A stretch of DNA of 64,000 nucleotides from UBA1361 sp041656375 (GTDB taxonomy: Bacteria; Bacillota_I; Bacilli_A; RFN20; CAG-826), in assembly GCA_964410505.1 (NCBI GenBank), contig CAYPGR010000002.1:62001-126000 (forward strand). Direction: 5' to 3'. Below, one piece after another: positions 35,184-44,015 of the stretch. The translations under genes were made by a program, and so were the position numbers. The stretch's first letter is position 1. Each line of letters begins with the position of its first letter. Under the pieces are notes generated by a model. That model was not told the DNA's origin and made no database searches. It saw only the letters and a list, made by a program, of their open reading frames with translations.

Positions 35184-35446
35184 ACTGCAAGAGCGTTAAT
35201 ATCACAGGCAAGATCGCTTTTATGGCGACCGGCTTTATTTTGGTGTAAGACTCCGCGTTGGACGGCTTTATCTAAAAGGGATACAGCTTTGCGGTATTCT
35301 GCTTGAGCAAGGGCAACATCTTTAGCTTCAATGGCGAGACGGACTTTTTTGATTTGGGTCCGAACCATAGTTTTAAAGTGAGCGTTACGATTTCTTGCTT
35401 TGTCATTTGTCTTCACGCGTTTAATTTGTGATTTGATATTTGGCAT
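35180..35446 (-). CDS. rpsT: 30S ribosomal protein S20
   Basis: Three-helix 16S rRNA-binding protein. At 88 aa it is normal. It begins MPNIKSQIKRVKTNDKAR and has KAVQRGVLHQNKAGRHKS near the end, both typical. The ribosome site GAGGTG lies on the minus strand. It is transcribed opposite to holA, the usual arrangement in Bacilli. Confidence 0.97.
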   Translation of the reverse strand: MPNIKSQIKRVKTNDKARNRNAHFKTMVRTQIKKVRLAIEAKDVALAQAEYRKAVSLLDKAVQRGVLHQNKAGRHKSDLACDINALAV

Positions 35447-35475
35447 AATTCACCTCTTTCAACTTAATCTTTACT

Positions 35476-35504
35476 ATTATATAGTTTCACACTTAAATTA
35501 GCAA
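35476..35504 (-). promoter_or_regulatory. rpsT promoter
   Basis: On the minus strand: TTGCTA (35504-35499), 17 bases, TATAAT (35481-35476). About 30 bases remain to the rpsT start. Confidence 0.7.
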
Positions 35505-35579
35505 CTAATGTTCAACAATTTTACACCGTTTTTTTCTGGTTGATTTATGCTCCTAAACCGGTTCGGAAACGTTTTAGTT

Positions 35580-35585
35580 TATAAT
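35580..35585 (+). promoter_or_regulatory. fmt -10 box, leaderless arrangement
   Basis: TATAAT ends 6 bases before ATG 35592. No Shine-Dalgarno and no clear -35. Same layout as ftsK and ybeY. Confidence 0.45.
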
Positions 35586-35591
35586 TGTAAT

Positions 35592-36551
35592 ATGAATAAT
35601 ATTAAAACATTAAAAATCCTTTATATGGGGACCCCTAACTTCAGTGCAAACTTGCTTGAATGGCTTATTTTGGAGGGATTTAATATCATTGGTGTCGTTT
35701 CTAAAGCTGACGCTTTCATTGGCCGAAAAAAGATATTAACACCAAGCCCCGTCAAAGAAGTGGCATTAAAATATAACCTACATGTCTTTACCCCTATTCG
35801 CATTCGAAACGATTATGATTTCATCGTTAGTAAAGCGCCAGATTTAATTCTTACGTTCGCCTATGGCCAAATTGTTCCTAAGGCTGTTTTAGAAGCCCCG
35901 CGCTTCGGTTGTCTTAATTTCCACGGTTCTATTTTACCGGCTTATCGCGGAGCCTCACCAATCCAAATGGCACTCATTAATAATGAAAAGGAAACCGGAG
36001 TTAGTTTGATGGAAATGGTTGAAGCCATGGATGCAGGACGGGTCTTTGCAATCGAGAAGTTTCCATTAACATCGCAAGATAATTTTAAAACCGTGAGTGA
36101 AAAGATGGTTGAGGCAAGTAAAAAACTTATTTTAAACCACCTTCTCTCGGTTGTGAATGGTCTTAACCCCGGGGTTAAACAAGATGAAAGTCGTGTAACC
36201 TACGCCCCCATCTTGAAACCGAATAATGAAAATATTTCTTTAGAAACAGAGTCTATGGCAACGATACTTGGCAAAATACGTGCGTTTGCTCCAGATATTG
36301 GTGTCAATTTAAGGTATGAGGAAACGAGCCTTAAACTATATGAAGCCGAAGTTTATAATAATCTCATGGTAAGACCCCTAGGTGAACTCTTTATTGATGG
36401 TCACTTTTTAGTGTTACAGCTTAAGGATGGCCAAATTAAGTTGAATTTTCTTCAAAAAAGTGGGAAAAATCGCGTTGACGCTCGGAGTTTTATCAACGGT
36501 GATAAACATAAATTACCAGTTATCTTAAAAACCAGGACGCTCGATGAGTAA
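35592..36551 (+). CDS. fmt: Methionyl-tRNA formyltransferase
   Basis: Formylates initiator Met-tRNA. It is 319 aa. ILYMGTPNFSANLLEWL opens the Rossmann fold. The formyl-transfer motif is FHGSILPAYRGASPIQ, with the catalytic Asn before it (CLNFHGS). The aspartate is in MDAG. The C-terminal OB domain is present. ATG 35592 is chosen because the alternative at 35547 sits upstream of the -10 box. It overlaps the helicase gene by 8 bases. A normal def/priA neighbourhood is not seen. Confidence 0.93.
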   Translation: MNNIKTLKILYMGTPNFSANLLEWLILEGFNIIGVVSKADAFIGRKKILTPSPVKEVALKYNLHVFTPIRIRNDYDFIVSKAPDLILTFAYGQIVPKAVLEAPRFGCLNFHGSILPAYRGASPIQMALINNEKETGVSLMEMVEAMDAGRVFAIEKFPLTSQDNFKTVSEKMVEASKKLILNHLLSVVNGLNPGVKQDESRVTYAPILKPNNENISLETESMATILGKIRAFAPDIGVNLRYEETSLKLYEAEVYNNLMVRPLGELFIDGHFLVLQLKDGQIKLNFLQKSGKNRVDARSFINGDKHKLPVILKTRTLDE

Positions 36552-38874
36552 GATCATTTTAAGTGTTCACGGTTTAGTTGATTTTGCCTTAAGGTCAGGG
36601 GACATTGATACCCGTGTTTTTAATATTGAGACGATGACTCGAGGTTCTCAATTGCATGCTTATTATCAAGCAAAACAAAACAAGCGCTATTTAGCGGAGC
36701 AATATCTAGAACACACTTTTCTCTATCATCGACACGTAGTGGTCCTTCAAGGCCGGGTCGACGGTATTATTCTGAATGATGACGAAGTCGTCATTGAAGA
36801 AATAAAAACAACAAACACCGATTTAGATCAATTTTTTGAACAACATGAATTGTGGCATCTTGGCCAAGCACAATGTTATGCCTTGATGTTTGCCTATAAA
36901 CAAAATTTGGAGACAATTCACATTCAACTAACCTATATTAGTCAAATTGATGAACGTAAGATGCTGAAACGATATCAGTTTTCTAAAGAAGAACTTGAAA
37001 TCGCCATTCGTTCTTATTTTGGCATTTACTTTAGTTTTTTTAATCGCATTGAAGAATACGAAACTTCGCGGACAGAGGCCCTAAAAGCCTTAGTTTTCCC
37101 GTTTAATGATATTCGTCCAAGTCAAAATATGATGATGGATGAAGTGACAGAAGGACTTAAAGAAAGTAGCGAACTCTACTTTAATGCGCCAACCGGCAGT
37201 GGCAAAACCATGGCGGTTTTATTTCCTGCACTGAAACGTTTGGCGGAAAAACCAAAAATGAAGATATTTTATTTGACCGCAAAAGGAAGTGGAAAAGCGC
37301 AAGCGGAAAATGCCCTTCGGATTATTGCGCGTTCAGCAAACTTAAAAAGCATTAATTTGAGCGCTAAAGAAAAGATGTGTATTAACGATAAAATTGCTTG
37401 CAACCCTGATGAATGCCCGTTTGCGAAAAATTATTATGGCAAAGTTAAAAATGCCCTCTTTGACATCTATACCAATCACGATCAATACACGCCAAGTCTA
37501 ATGGTGGATGTGGCCACTAAACATGAAGTGTGTCCATTTGAATTTCAATTAGATTTAAGTTTACTTAGTGATGTGATCATTGGCGATTATAATTATCTTT
37601 TTGATCCTTTTGTCTATTTAAGAAGGTTTTTTGATCAAAAACAAGGGGAATATCTTGTCCTTGTTGACGAAGCCCATAATTTATCGCGCCGGGTCATGGA
37701 TAATTATTCTTTAACCCTAGATTTTTCAGCGTTCTATACCTTTCGGAAACTGATGAAAGGGCCGCCGCACAAGGAAATTCGGGCCATCATCAATAAGATT
37801 GTGAAGGTGCTTATTGAATATAGTGTTGATATGATAGCGCCTTATGAAACCATTCAGGAATTTCCCGGTGCCCTTTTATCACTTTTAGAGAAATTCATTA
37901 CAATTGGCAGTCCGTATATGCAAGAACAAGGAAATGCACTGATTGAATCATTTGCCGATTTCTTTTTTGCGGTCAATAAGTTTTTGAAAATCTTACAAAT
38001 GGTTGATGATAACTTTGTTATTTTCACCGAGATTGATCAGGACAAGAGGTTTTTCCCAAAGTTTAATATTAAGTGTTTAAACCCTGCGAAATTTATAAAT
38101 GCAAGTCTAAAAGGGGTTGATCATACGATTTTCTTTAGTGCCACACTTGCCCCAGAGCCCTATTTTAAGACGATGCTTGGGATGAAGGGGGACATTAGCC
38201 ATATTCCCAACCCCTTTAAGAGAGAACAATTGCTTATTCTAGTCGATCCAACAGTATCGCTTTATTTTAAAGATCGGGATGAAACAATTGGAGAAGTTGC
38301 TGACAAGATTCTTGCCGCTATTAATGTTCGCGTTGGTAATTATCTTGTGTATGCGCCAAGCTTTTCTTACTTAGACGCGCTTTCGATCAAATTACGCGGT
38401 AAAACGGGTCATGATATCGTTGCCCAGTCGCAACAAATGACCGATGGAGAAAAAGATCGCTTTCTTGAAGAGTTTTCATTGAATCCGCAAACGACTAAAA
38501 TTGGTCTTGCTGTATTAGGCGGATCATTTAGTGAAGGAGTCGACCTCGTCAGTGATCGATTAAGTGGTGTCATTATTCTCGGAGTCGGTTATCCGCCCCC
38601 GTCTTTTGAAAAGAAATTAGAAGAAGAATATTTTGATAAAACAACTGATGAAGGCATGATGTATGCCTTTGTTTATCCGGCCTTAAATAAAATTCTCCAA
38701 ACCATGGGACGGGTGATTCGCACTGAGACGGATAAAGGCTTTATCTTACTCATGGATAAGCGCTATAATTATCAACCATATCGCGAACACTTAGAAACTT
38801 ACCACGGCATCTTAACAAGCGTTCGACATGCCCATCAAATTAGTGAACAAATCTCTCAATTTTTTTATGATTAA
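36544..38874 (+). CDS. PD-(D/E)XK nuclease fused to XPD/DinG-type FeS helicase
   Basis: A 776-aa DNA repair-type protein. Residues about 30-150 look like a Cas4/RecB-type PD-(D/E)XK nuclease: GRVDGIIL with its aspartate and EEIKT with the ExK pair. The helicase follows: Walker A NAPTGSGKT near residue 216, an iron-sulfur cluster region with cysteines in KMCINDKIACNPDECPF and HEVCPFE, the DEAH box VDEAHN, motif FFSAT, and the superfamily 2 motif QTMGRVIRT. XPD/DinG proteins unwind DNA 5' to 3' and resolve D- or R-loops. The target here is unknown. It overlaps fmt by 8 bases. Confidence 0.85.
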   Translation: MSKIILSVHGLVDFALRSGDIDTRVFNIETMTRGSQLHAYYQAKQNKRYLAEQYLEHTFLYHRHVVVLQGRVDGIILNDDEVVIEEIKTTNTDLDQFFEQHELWHLGQAQCYALMFAYKQNLETIHIQLTYISQIDERKMLKRYQFSKEELEIAIRSYFGIYFSFFNRIEEYETSRTEALKALVFPFNDIRPSQNMMMDEVTEGLKESSELYFNAPTGSGKTMAVLFPALKRLAEKPKMKIFYLTAKGSGKAQAENALRIIARSANLKSINLSAKEKMCINDKIACNPDECPFAKNYYGKVKNALFDIYTNHDQYTPSLMVDVATKHEVCPFEFQLDLSLLSDVIIGDYNYLFDPFVYLRRFFDQKQGEYLVLVDEAHNLSRRVMDNYSLTLDFSAFYTFRKLMKGPPHKEIRAIINKIVKVLIEYSVDMIAPYETIQEFPGALLSLLEKFITIGSPYMQEQGNALIESFADFFFAVNKFLKILQMVDDNFVIFTEIDQDKRFFPKFNIKCLNPAKFINASLKGVDHTIFFSATLAPEPYFKTMLGMKGDISHIPNPFKREQLLILVDPTVSLYFKDRDETIGEVADKILAAINVRVGNYLVYAPSFSYLDALSIKLRGKTGHDIVAQSQQMTDGEKDRFLEEFSLNPQTTKIGLAVLGGSFSEGVDLVSDRLSGVIILGVGYPPPSFEKKLEEEYFDKTTDEGMMYAFVYPALNKILQTMGRVIRTETDKGFILLMDKRYNYQPYREHLETYHGILTSVRHAHQISEQISQFFYD

Positions 38875-38877
38875 GAC

Positions 38878-38903
38878 CTGTATTGATAATATATCAATAA
38901 CAG
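38878..38903 (+). repeat. Inverted repeat between the helicase gene and lepA
   Basis: TATTGATA (38881-38888), ATA, TATCAATA (38892-38899), extendable by CTG/CAG with one bulged A. AT-rich and not followed by a T-run. It could be a weak terminator or an operator; nothing decides this. Confidence 0.4.
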
Positions 38904-38935
38904 ATATTCGAATTCTCGAAAAAAACCTTAAAAGT

Positions 38936-38944
38936 TGGTATAAT
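38936..38944 (+). promoter_or_regulatory. Extended -10 promoter for lepA
   Basis: TGG followed by TATAAT (38939-38944), 22 bases before the lepA ATG. No convincing -35. Confidence 0.6.
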
Positions 38945-38966
38945 GCTCTAGCATAGGACACACAAC

Positions 38967-40778
38967 ATGAATTACGATCCAAAACTTATTCGCAACTTCT
39001 CAATTATTGCCCACATTGACCACGGTAAAAGTACTTTGGCTGATCGCTTAATTGAACATACCGGGACACTTGCTAAACGGGAAATGAAAGCCCAAGTGCT
39101 TGATTCTTTAGAATTGGAACGAGAACGCGGGATTACCATTAAATTAAATGCCGTGGCCTTGAACTATTTAGCAAAAGATGGGATTACATACCAACTCAAC
39201 TTAATCGATACTCCGGGACACGTTGATTTTACCTATGAAGTCAGCCGTTCTCTCGCCGCTTGTGAAGGGGCTATTTTAGTCGTTGATGCAACCCAAGGGG
39301 TTGAGGCGCAAACCCTTGCGAACGTCTATCTTGCAGTTGATAACGACCTTGAAATTATCCCTGTGATCAACAAAATTGATTTACCGAGTGCCCGCCTTGA
39401 AGAAGTGACGGAAGAAATTAAACGTCGCATTGGTCTAGGTGGCGAAAAAGTAATCGGCATCAGTGCCAAAACAGGCTTTAATATTGAAGCAGTTCTCGAA
39501 GCAGTTGTCCGCCATGTGCCGGCCCCTATTGGTGACCGCAGTGCGCCCCTAAAAGCGCTTATTTTTGATAGCTATTATGATGCCTACCGTGGCGTCGTGA
39601 TTATGATGCGGATTAAAGAAGGAGAAGTGCGGGTTGGCGATGAAATTTTAATGATGGCAACTGGCAAACGTTATTACGTTACCGAACTCGGTATTAGAAC
39701 CCCACAAGAAGCTAAACGCGACATTCTCCGGGCTGGTGAAGTCGGTTATCTAGCTGCCCAAATTAAAGATATTAAAGATATTAGTACGGGTGACACAGTT
39801 ACACTCGCTAAAAATAGAGCCAAAGAAGCGCTCCCTGGTTATCGTGAAATTACCCCCATGGTTTATTGTGGCCTTTACCCGACTGACTCAAAAAAATACG
39901 CCGAGCTTAAAGAAGCGCTCGAACGGCTTTCGCTTAATGATGCAGCGTTAAAATATGAACCGGAAACAAGTATGGCCCTTGGCTTTGGATTCCGTTGTGG
40001 CTTTTTAGGTTTACTCCACATGGATGTCATTCAAGAACGACTTGAGCGTGAATATGGCATTGATTTGATTTTAACGGCCCCAAGCGTTATCTATGAAGTT
40101 TATTTACATGATAAAAAGAAAGTGACGGTTGACAACCCCTCAAAATTGCCTAATGTGACGCTGATTGATCGGATTGAAGAACCCTACGTCATTGCACGGA
40201 TTATGACACCGAAAGAATATGTGGGTCCAATTATGGATTTATGCCAAGATCGGCGAGGTATTTATAAGGATCTTACTTATCTAGATGATACTCGAATGGA
40301 AATCATTTATGAAATCCCGCTATCCGAAGTCATTTATAATTTTTTTGATAAATTAAAAAGCTATTCAAAAGGGTATGCGACCCTTGATTACACTTTAAGT
40401 GATTATAAGGCGAGTAATCTCGTTAAAATGGATATTTTATTGAACGCGCAAGTTGTTGATGCGCTCAGTATTATTGTCTATCGCCCGAATGCCTATAAGC
40501 GGGGCGAAGCGATTTGCCGCGCCTTAAAAGAAATTATTCCGCGCCAACAATTTGAAGTCCCAATTCAAGCCGCAATCAACAATAAAGTGATTGCCCGGAC
40601 TGACATTAAAGCCGTTAGAAAAGACGTCTTAGCGAAGTGCTATGGCGGTGATATTTCCCGTAAACGGAAACTGCTTGATAAGCAAAAAGAAGGTAAGAAA
40701 CGGATGAAACTTGTCGGTTCAGTGGAGATTCCACAGGAAGCCTTCATGAGTGTTTTAAGTATTGAAGACGATAATTAG
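38967..40778 (+). CDS. lepA: Elongation factor 4 (LepA)
   Basis: Ribosomal GTPase that acts on stalled or misassembled ribosomes. At 603 aa it is full length. G domain: AHIDHGKSTL, RGITI switch region, DTPGHVDF, NKIDLP. EF-G-like domains follow with GFRCGFLGLLHMD. The LepA-specific C-terminal domain ends with KQKEGKKRMK. It lies upstream of hemW and hrcA as in Bacilli, with two extra genes inserted. Confidence 0.97.
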   Translation: MNYDPKLIRNFSIIAHIDHGKSTLADRLIEHTGTLAKREMKAQVLDSLELERERGITIKLNAVALNYLAKDGITYQLNLIDTPGHVDFTYEVSRSLAACEGAILVVDATQGVEAQTLANVYLAVDNDLEIIPVINKIDLPSARLEEVTEEIKRRIGLGGEKVIGISAKTGFNIEAVLEAVVRHVPAPIGDRSAPLKALIFDSYYDAYRGVVIMMRIKEGEVRVGDEILMMATGKRYYVTELGIRTPQEAKRDILRAGEVGYLAAQIKDIKDISTGDTVTLAKNRAKEALPGYREITPMVYCGLYPTDSKKYAELKEALERLSLNDAALKYEPETSMALGFGFRCGFLGLLHMDVIQERLEREYGIDLILTAPSVIYEVYLHDKKKVTVDNPSKLPNVTLIDRIEEPYVIARIMTPKEYVGPIMDLCQDRRGIYKDLTYLDDTRMEIIYEIPLSEVIYNFFDKLKSYSKGYATLDYTLSDYKASNLVKMDILLNAQVVDALSIIVYRPNAYKRGEAICRALKEIIPRQQFEVPIQAAINNKVIARTDIKAVRKDVLAKCYGGDISRKRKLLDKQKEGKKRMKLVGSVEIPQEAFMSVLSIEDDN

Positions 40779-40851
40779 TAATTAATTAGTAGAGATATAG
40801 TTTTTATTCTCTTAATATAGTACAATAGGGTAAACACAAGGGGAGACGATT

Positions 40852-42300
40852 ATGAGTATAAATCAAGGTGAACGCTTTAGTAATGATCGTTATTTAACGA
40901 TGAATCAGGTAAGTCGAACCCTCGGCACCACTTTAATCGATGATATTTGGAAAGAAGTCCTTCAATATCGCAATGCTTTTATGTCGACACTTTCACTTCG
41001 CACCGTTGAACGTAACCGTTTAAAAGTAGTCTTAACACCCAAAATTAGTGATCGTATGAATCAACTTGATCGTCGGATGACAAGAATTCAGACTAAAATC
41101 AATGAATTAAGTCTTAGTCCCCATTATGATAACCAACTAAAAACCTTATTAAATAAAGATATTTTGAAGACCGTGGCAAATAGTTATGGTATTACTTTTA
41201 ATGAAGCTATTGTTTCCCAACTAATCAATAATAGCATTAGTGTATTAACACCGCGGGAAATGTTTTTAAATGATTACTACCGTGGGCTTGAACTTGTTGT
41301 GACGTCGCAGTGGCTTTCTTTCGATGAAAAAATCATCGCTGAAATTGGACGTTTATTTAATGCACCACCGCTCAATAATTATATTTACCGCACGACTGAA
41401 AACAAAACGAGCCGCCAAATTGCGTTAATCAATTATATCCACCAACATGTACCCACGAATCAAATCACCGATATGGTCGGAGATTTAATTAAATTTGTGA
41501 ATGAGAGTGAGTTACCCACCATTGTTTTAAGTGCTGTTATTATCTTTTATTTAGACTATATTAAACCTTTTGAAACTCATAGTGAAATTATTGCGATTCT
41601 ACTCGCTAAGTCCTTTTTGGCTCAACGTGAACTCGCTTTCCTTGCACCCTTTATTAATTTTGAGTTATTATTAGAGCGCTTTAAAGAAAATCGTGATGAA
41701 ATCTTTAATGAAGTGAAGAAAAGTAGTGACCTTACCTATTTCATTGATCTGCTCATTAATATCCTGAATGAATCACTCGAGGCAGTCGAAGGTCATGTTA
41801 ATCAAGTCTTAACCCATGAAATCGAAGCGGAAAAACATGTCGAAGATCCCGTTGAAGAAGTTGTCTTAGAAGAACCTTCCCCAACTGACCTATTCTCCCA
41901 TGCACTTGCGGAAGAAAAAAAGGCTGCTAAACCTATTCCGGTCTACGTTCCAAAAGAAGGCGCCATCATTCTTCCTAAAGAGGAAACAGTGGTGAGGGTT
42001 AGCCCCCAAGAGGCAAATCTTGGGATTAGTGATTTACCACCACAACTCAGTGAAAATGACATCTTACGCTTAGAACGTCATCTTCGTGAAAGTGATCCGA
42101 GTTTATCAAAAGCTGAATCATTCTTCTACGCAAGACATTGCACGATGGGAAAATACTATACCATTAACGACTTTAAAGAAGTGACCGGCTGTGCGTATGA
42201 AACAGCCCGGACGAGTATGGATCATCTGGCGAATAGTGGTTACTACCGCAAAGAAAAATTCAAAAATAAATTTATTTATACACCAAACAAGAAAGCATAG
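40852..42300 (+). CDS. Degenerate Fic-fold protein with C-terminal winged helix
   Basis: A 482-aa protein not in the standard lepA-hemW order. The middle (about residues 50-300) follows the Fic family layout. There is a helical N-part like Fic_N (LTPKISDRMNQLDRRM) and a segment resembling the inhibitory motif region (YGITFNEAI). The core helix is LDYIKPFETHSEIIAILLA near residue 234. The ENRDEIFNEV...SSDLTYFIDLLINI segment then matches the end of Fic domains. The catalytic HPFxxGNGRxxR is absent: only IxPF and the following leucines remain. Residues about 320-400 are an acidic linker. The last 55 residues are a winged helix (YYTINDFKEVTGCAYETAR). It probably binds DNA or partners without AMPylating. 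Its ribosome site is strong (AAGGGGAG). The fold call is by eye. Confidence 0.6.
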   Translation: MSINQGERFSNDRYLTMNQVSRTLGTTLIDDIWKEVLQYRNAFMSTLSLRTVERNRLKVVLTPKISDRMNQLDRRMTRIQTKINELSLSPHYDNQLKTLLNKDILKTVANSYGITFNEAIVSQLINNSISVLTPREMFLNDYYRGLELVVTSQWLSFDEKIIAEIGRLFNAPPLNNYIYRTTENKTSRQIALINYIHQHVPTNQITDMVGDLIKFVNESELPTIVLSAVIIFYLDYIKPFETHSEIIAILLAKSFLAQRELAFLAPFINFELLLERFKENRDEIFNEVKKSSDLTYFIDLLINILNESLEAVEGHVNQVLTHEIEAEKHVEDPVEEVVLEEPSPTDLFSHALAEEKKAAKPIPVYVPKEGAIILPKEETVVRVSPQEANLGISDLPPQLSENDILRLERHLRESDPSLSKAESFFYARHCTMGKYYTINDFKEVTGCAYETARTSMDHLANSGYYRKEKFKNKFIYTPNKKA

Positions 42301-42309
42301 GAACTAATT

Positions 42310-42561
42310 ATGTATATCCCAACTTTAGCCGTCATCGATAACCCAGGATTGATTTTATTGTTTTTACTTCTTTTCTTCGGCCTTATCGCCCTCGTCACTT
42401 ATTTACTTCGTCGCTTTATCCCTGGACTGAAGGATAAAGGCGGTCATGTCAATGAAGACATTGCTGTCCAGCAAGAACTTGAACGAATCCTTGAACCAAT
42501 CACCGATGAAAAAGTCTTGGAAGAAATGAAAAAAACTGATATTACAAAAAAAGATGAATAA
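42310..42561 (+). CDS. Small single-pass membrane protein, unknown
   Basis: An 83-aa protein with one hydrophobic segment (about residues 13-34), an RR pair after it, and a charged C-terminal half (about 45-83) likely in the cytoplasm. I do not recognise a family. It starts 9 bases after the Fic-like gene with AGGA ahead of it, and it overlaps hemW by 8 bases, so it is probably a real member of this operon. Confidence 0.6.
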   Translation: MYIPTLAVIDNPGLILLFLLLFFGLIALVTYLLRRFIPGLKDKGGHVNEDIAVQQELERILEPITDEKVLEEMKKTDITKKDE

Positions 42562-43645
42562 CGGTTTATACGTTCATATTCCTTTTTGCGGTGCGATTTG
42601 TCACTATTGTGATTTCACAAAGTTTATTTATCAAAAAAATTGGGTTAAACCTTATTTAGAAGAGCTAGTGCATGATTTAGCTCTTTTTAATGTCCCCTTC
42701 TCACAACATACCATCTATGTTGGTGGCGGTACGCCAACGGTCTTGCGGTTTCATGAACTAAAGGCACTACTGAAGATGCTTCAACCTTATACGAAAGAGG
42801 TAGTTGAATATACATTTGAAGGGAATATCGAAAGTATTACTTTGCCAAAATTACAACTTTTAAAAGAATATGGGGTTAATCGCCTGAGTATTGGCGTTCA
42901 ATCAACCAATAACGAACGGTTAAAAGAACTAAACCGACAACATAGCTATCGTTCCATTCGACAAAAAATTGAACTCGTGAAAAAGATGGGGTTTCATAAT
43001 TATAGTGTGGACCTTATCTATGGTCTCCCGCACCAATCTCAAGACGAACTGGCAACCGATATCGCCAACATCTTAAAACTTGAACCCCCACATATTTCAA
43101 CTTATGATTTACAAATTGAGACCAACACCGTGGCATTTATTAACAAATGGCCGAAAATTTCCGATGAAGAAAGTCGCATGATGTACGAAAGTGTCTTAAA
43201 TACATTAAGAAATCATGGCTTTGAACGTTATGAAGTGAGTAATTTCGCCCGTCCTGGTTTTGAAAGCGTTCACAATAAACGTTATTGGCGTAATGAGCCT
43301 TATTTTGCCATTGGCCTTGGCGCAAGTGGCTATATTGAACATAAACGCTATAAAATAGGCGGTGGGCTCACCCGTTATTTAAAGGGTGAACGGAAACTTG
43401 AAGAAGAAGCGATTACGCCAGCTATGTATATTGAAGAATTTTTTATGCTCGGTTTACGAATGAAAGAGGGTATTTCACTTACTGACTTTAAAATTCGAAC
43501 GGGATTAGATTTACTGGCGACGTATAAAAATCAAATTGATATTTTAAAAGCGCGCGGCCTCGTAAAGTATAATGACACCCATTTTTTCTGCACAGATGAA
43601 GGTATTTTGCTTTTAGATTCTGTCATTATTACACTTATTTCTTAA
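42554..43645 (+). CDS. hemW: Heme chaperone HemW (radical SAM, HemN-like)
   Basis: A 363-aa radical SAM protein. LYVHIPFCGAICHYCDF carries the CxxxCxxC cluster with the extra cysteine-phenylalanine position seen as CDF. GGGTPT and RLSIGVQS are typical HemN/HemW motifs. It lacks the N-terminal extension of true coproporphyrinogen dehydrogenase HemN, and its place after lepA and before hrcA points to HemW, which inserts heme into respiratory enzymes. No heme enzyme is visible in the window. Confidence 0.9.
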   Translation: MNNGLYVHIPFCGAICHYCDFTKFIYQKNWVKPYLEELVHDLALFNVPFSQHTIYVGGGTPTVLRFHELKALLKMLQPYTKEVVEYTFEGNIESITLPKLQLLKEYGVNRLSIGVQSTNNERLKELNRQHSYRSIRQKIELVKKMGFHNYSVDLIYGLPHQSQDELATDIANILKLEPPHISTYDLQIETNTVAFINKWPKISDEESRMMYESVLNTLRNHGFERYEVSNFARPGFESVHNKRYWRNEPYFAIGLGASGYIEHKRYKIGGGLTRYLKGERKLEEEAITPAMYIEEFFMLGLRMKEGISLTDFKIRTGLDLLATYKNQIDILKARGLVKYNDTHFFCTDEGILLLDSVIITLIS

Positions 43646-43650
43646 ATCAC

Positions 43651-43678
43651 TTTACTAAATTAAAATTTGCGTTATAAT
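43651..43678 (+). promoter_or_regulatory. Promoter of the metal-efflux operon
   Basis: TTTACT (43651-43656), 16 bases, TATAAT (43673-43678). Confidence 0.6.
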
Positions 43679-43693
43679 ATACACGTGAATAAA

Positions 43694-43707
43694 TGAACAT
43701 ATATTCA
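43694..43707 (+). promoter_or_regulatory. ArsR/SmtB-type operator
   Basis: TGAA-N6-TTCA (TGAACATATATTCA), the core inverted repeat of SmtB/CzrA-class operators. It lies just after the expected transcription start and before the regulator gene, so binding would block the polymerase. A second short dyad, TTCATATGAA, overlaps it (43704-43713). Confidence 0.75.
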
Positions 43708-43721
43708 TATGAAGGTGTACG

Positions 43722-44012
43722 ATGAAACCGTTAAACTTTGTAAAAGTTGAGAAGCTTCGGAATTTTTTTAAAGTCTTAGGTGATGATACCCGCATGCGTA
43801 TTATCTTGTTGTTGCAGAACAATCCAACAACTGTAAATGACATTGCGCGTGCTTTAAACATGGAACAAAGTGCCATTAGTCATCAGTTGAAAACCCTTTA
43901 CCAACAACGTGTCGTAACCTATAAAAAAAGTGGTAAAGAACGAATCTATGAAATCATTGATAATCACATTTTTGAAATCATCGCTCAAGCAAGCGAACAC
44001 ATTGAGGAGTAA
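43722..44012 (+). CDS. ArsR/SmtB-family metal-sensing repressor
   Basis: A 96-aa winged-helix dimer. The recognition helix is SAISHQLKTL. The C-terminal helix has D80, H82, H93 and E96, exactly the spacing of the alpha-5 zinc site of SmtB (D-x-H, 10 residues, H-x-x-E). The N-terminal cysteines of cadmium/lead sensors (alpha-3N site) are missing. It should therefore sense Zn(II) or Co(II) and release its operator at 43694 when metal is high. Its start follows GAAGGTG. It is 3 bases from the ATPase gene it presumably controls. Confidence 0.92.
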   Translation: MKPLNFVKVEKLRNFFKVLGDDTRMRIILLLQNNPTTVNDIARALNMEQSAISHQLKTLYQQRVVTYKKSGKERIYEIIDNHIFEIIAQASEHIEE

Positions 44013-44015
44013 TGT

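Noticed and set aside
40852..42300. Calling the Fic-like gene a DnaB/DnaD primosome protein because of its place and winged helix
   Set aside because: The helical core matches Fic order better and no DnaD-type motif is seen, but the alternative is not excluded.
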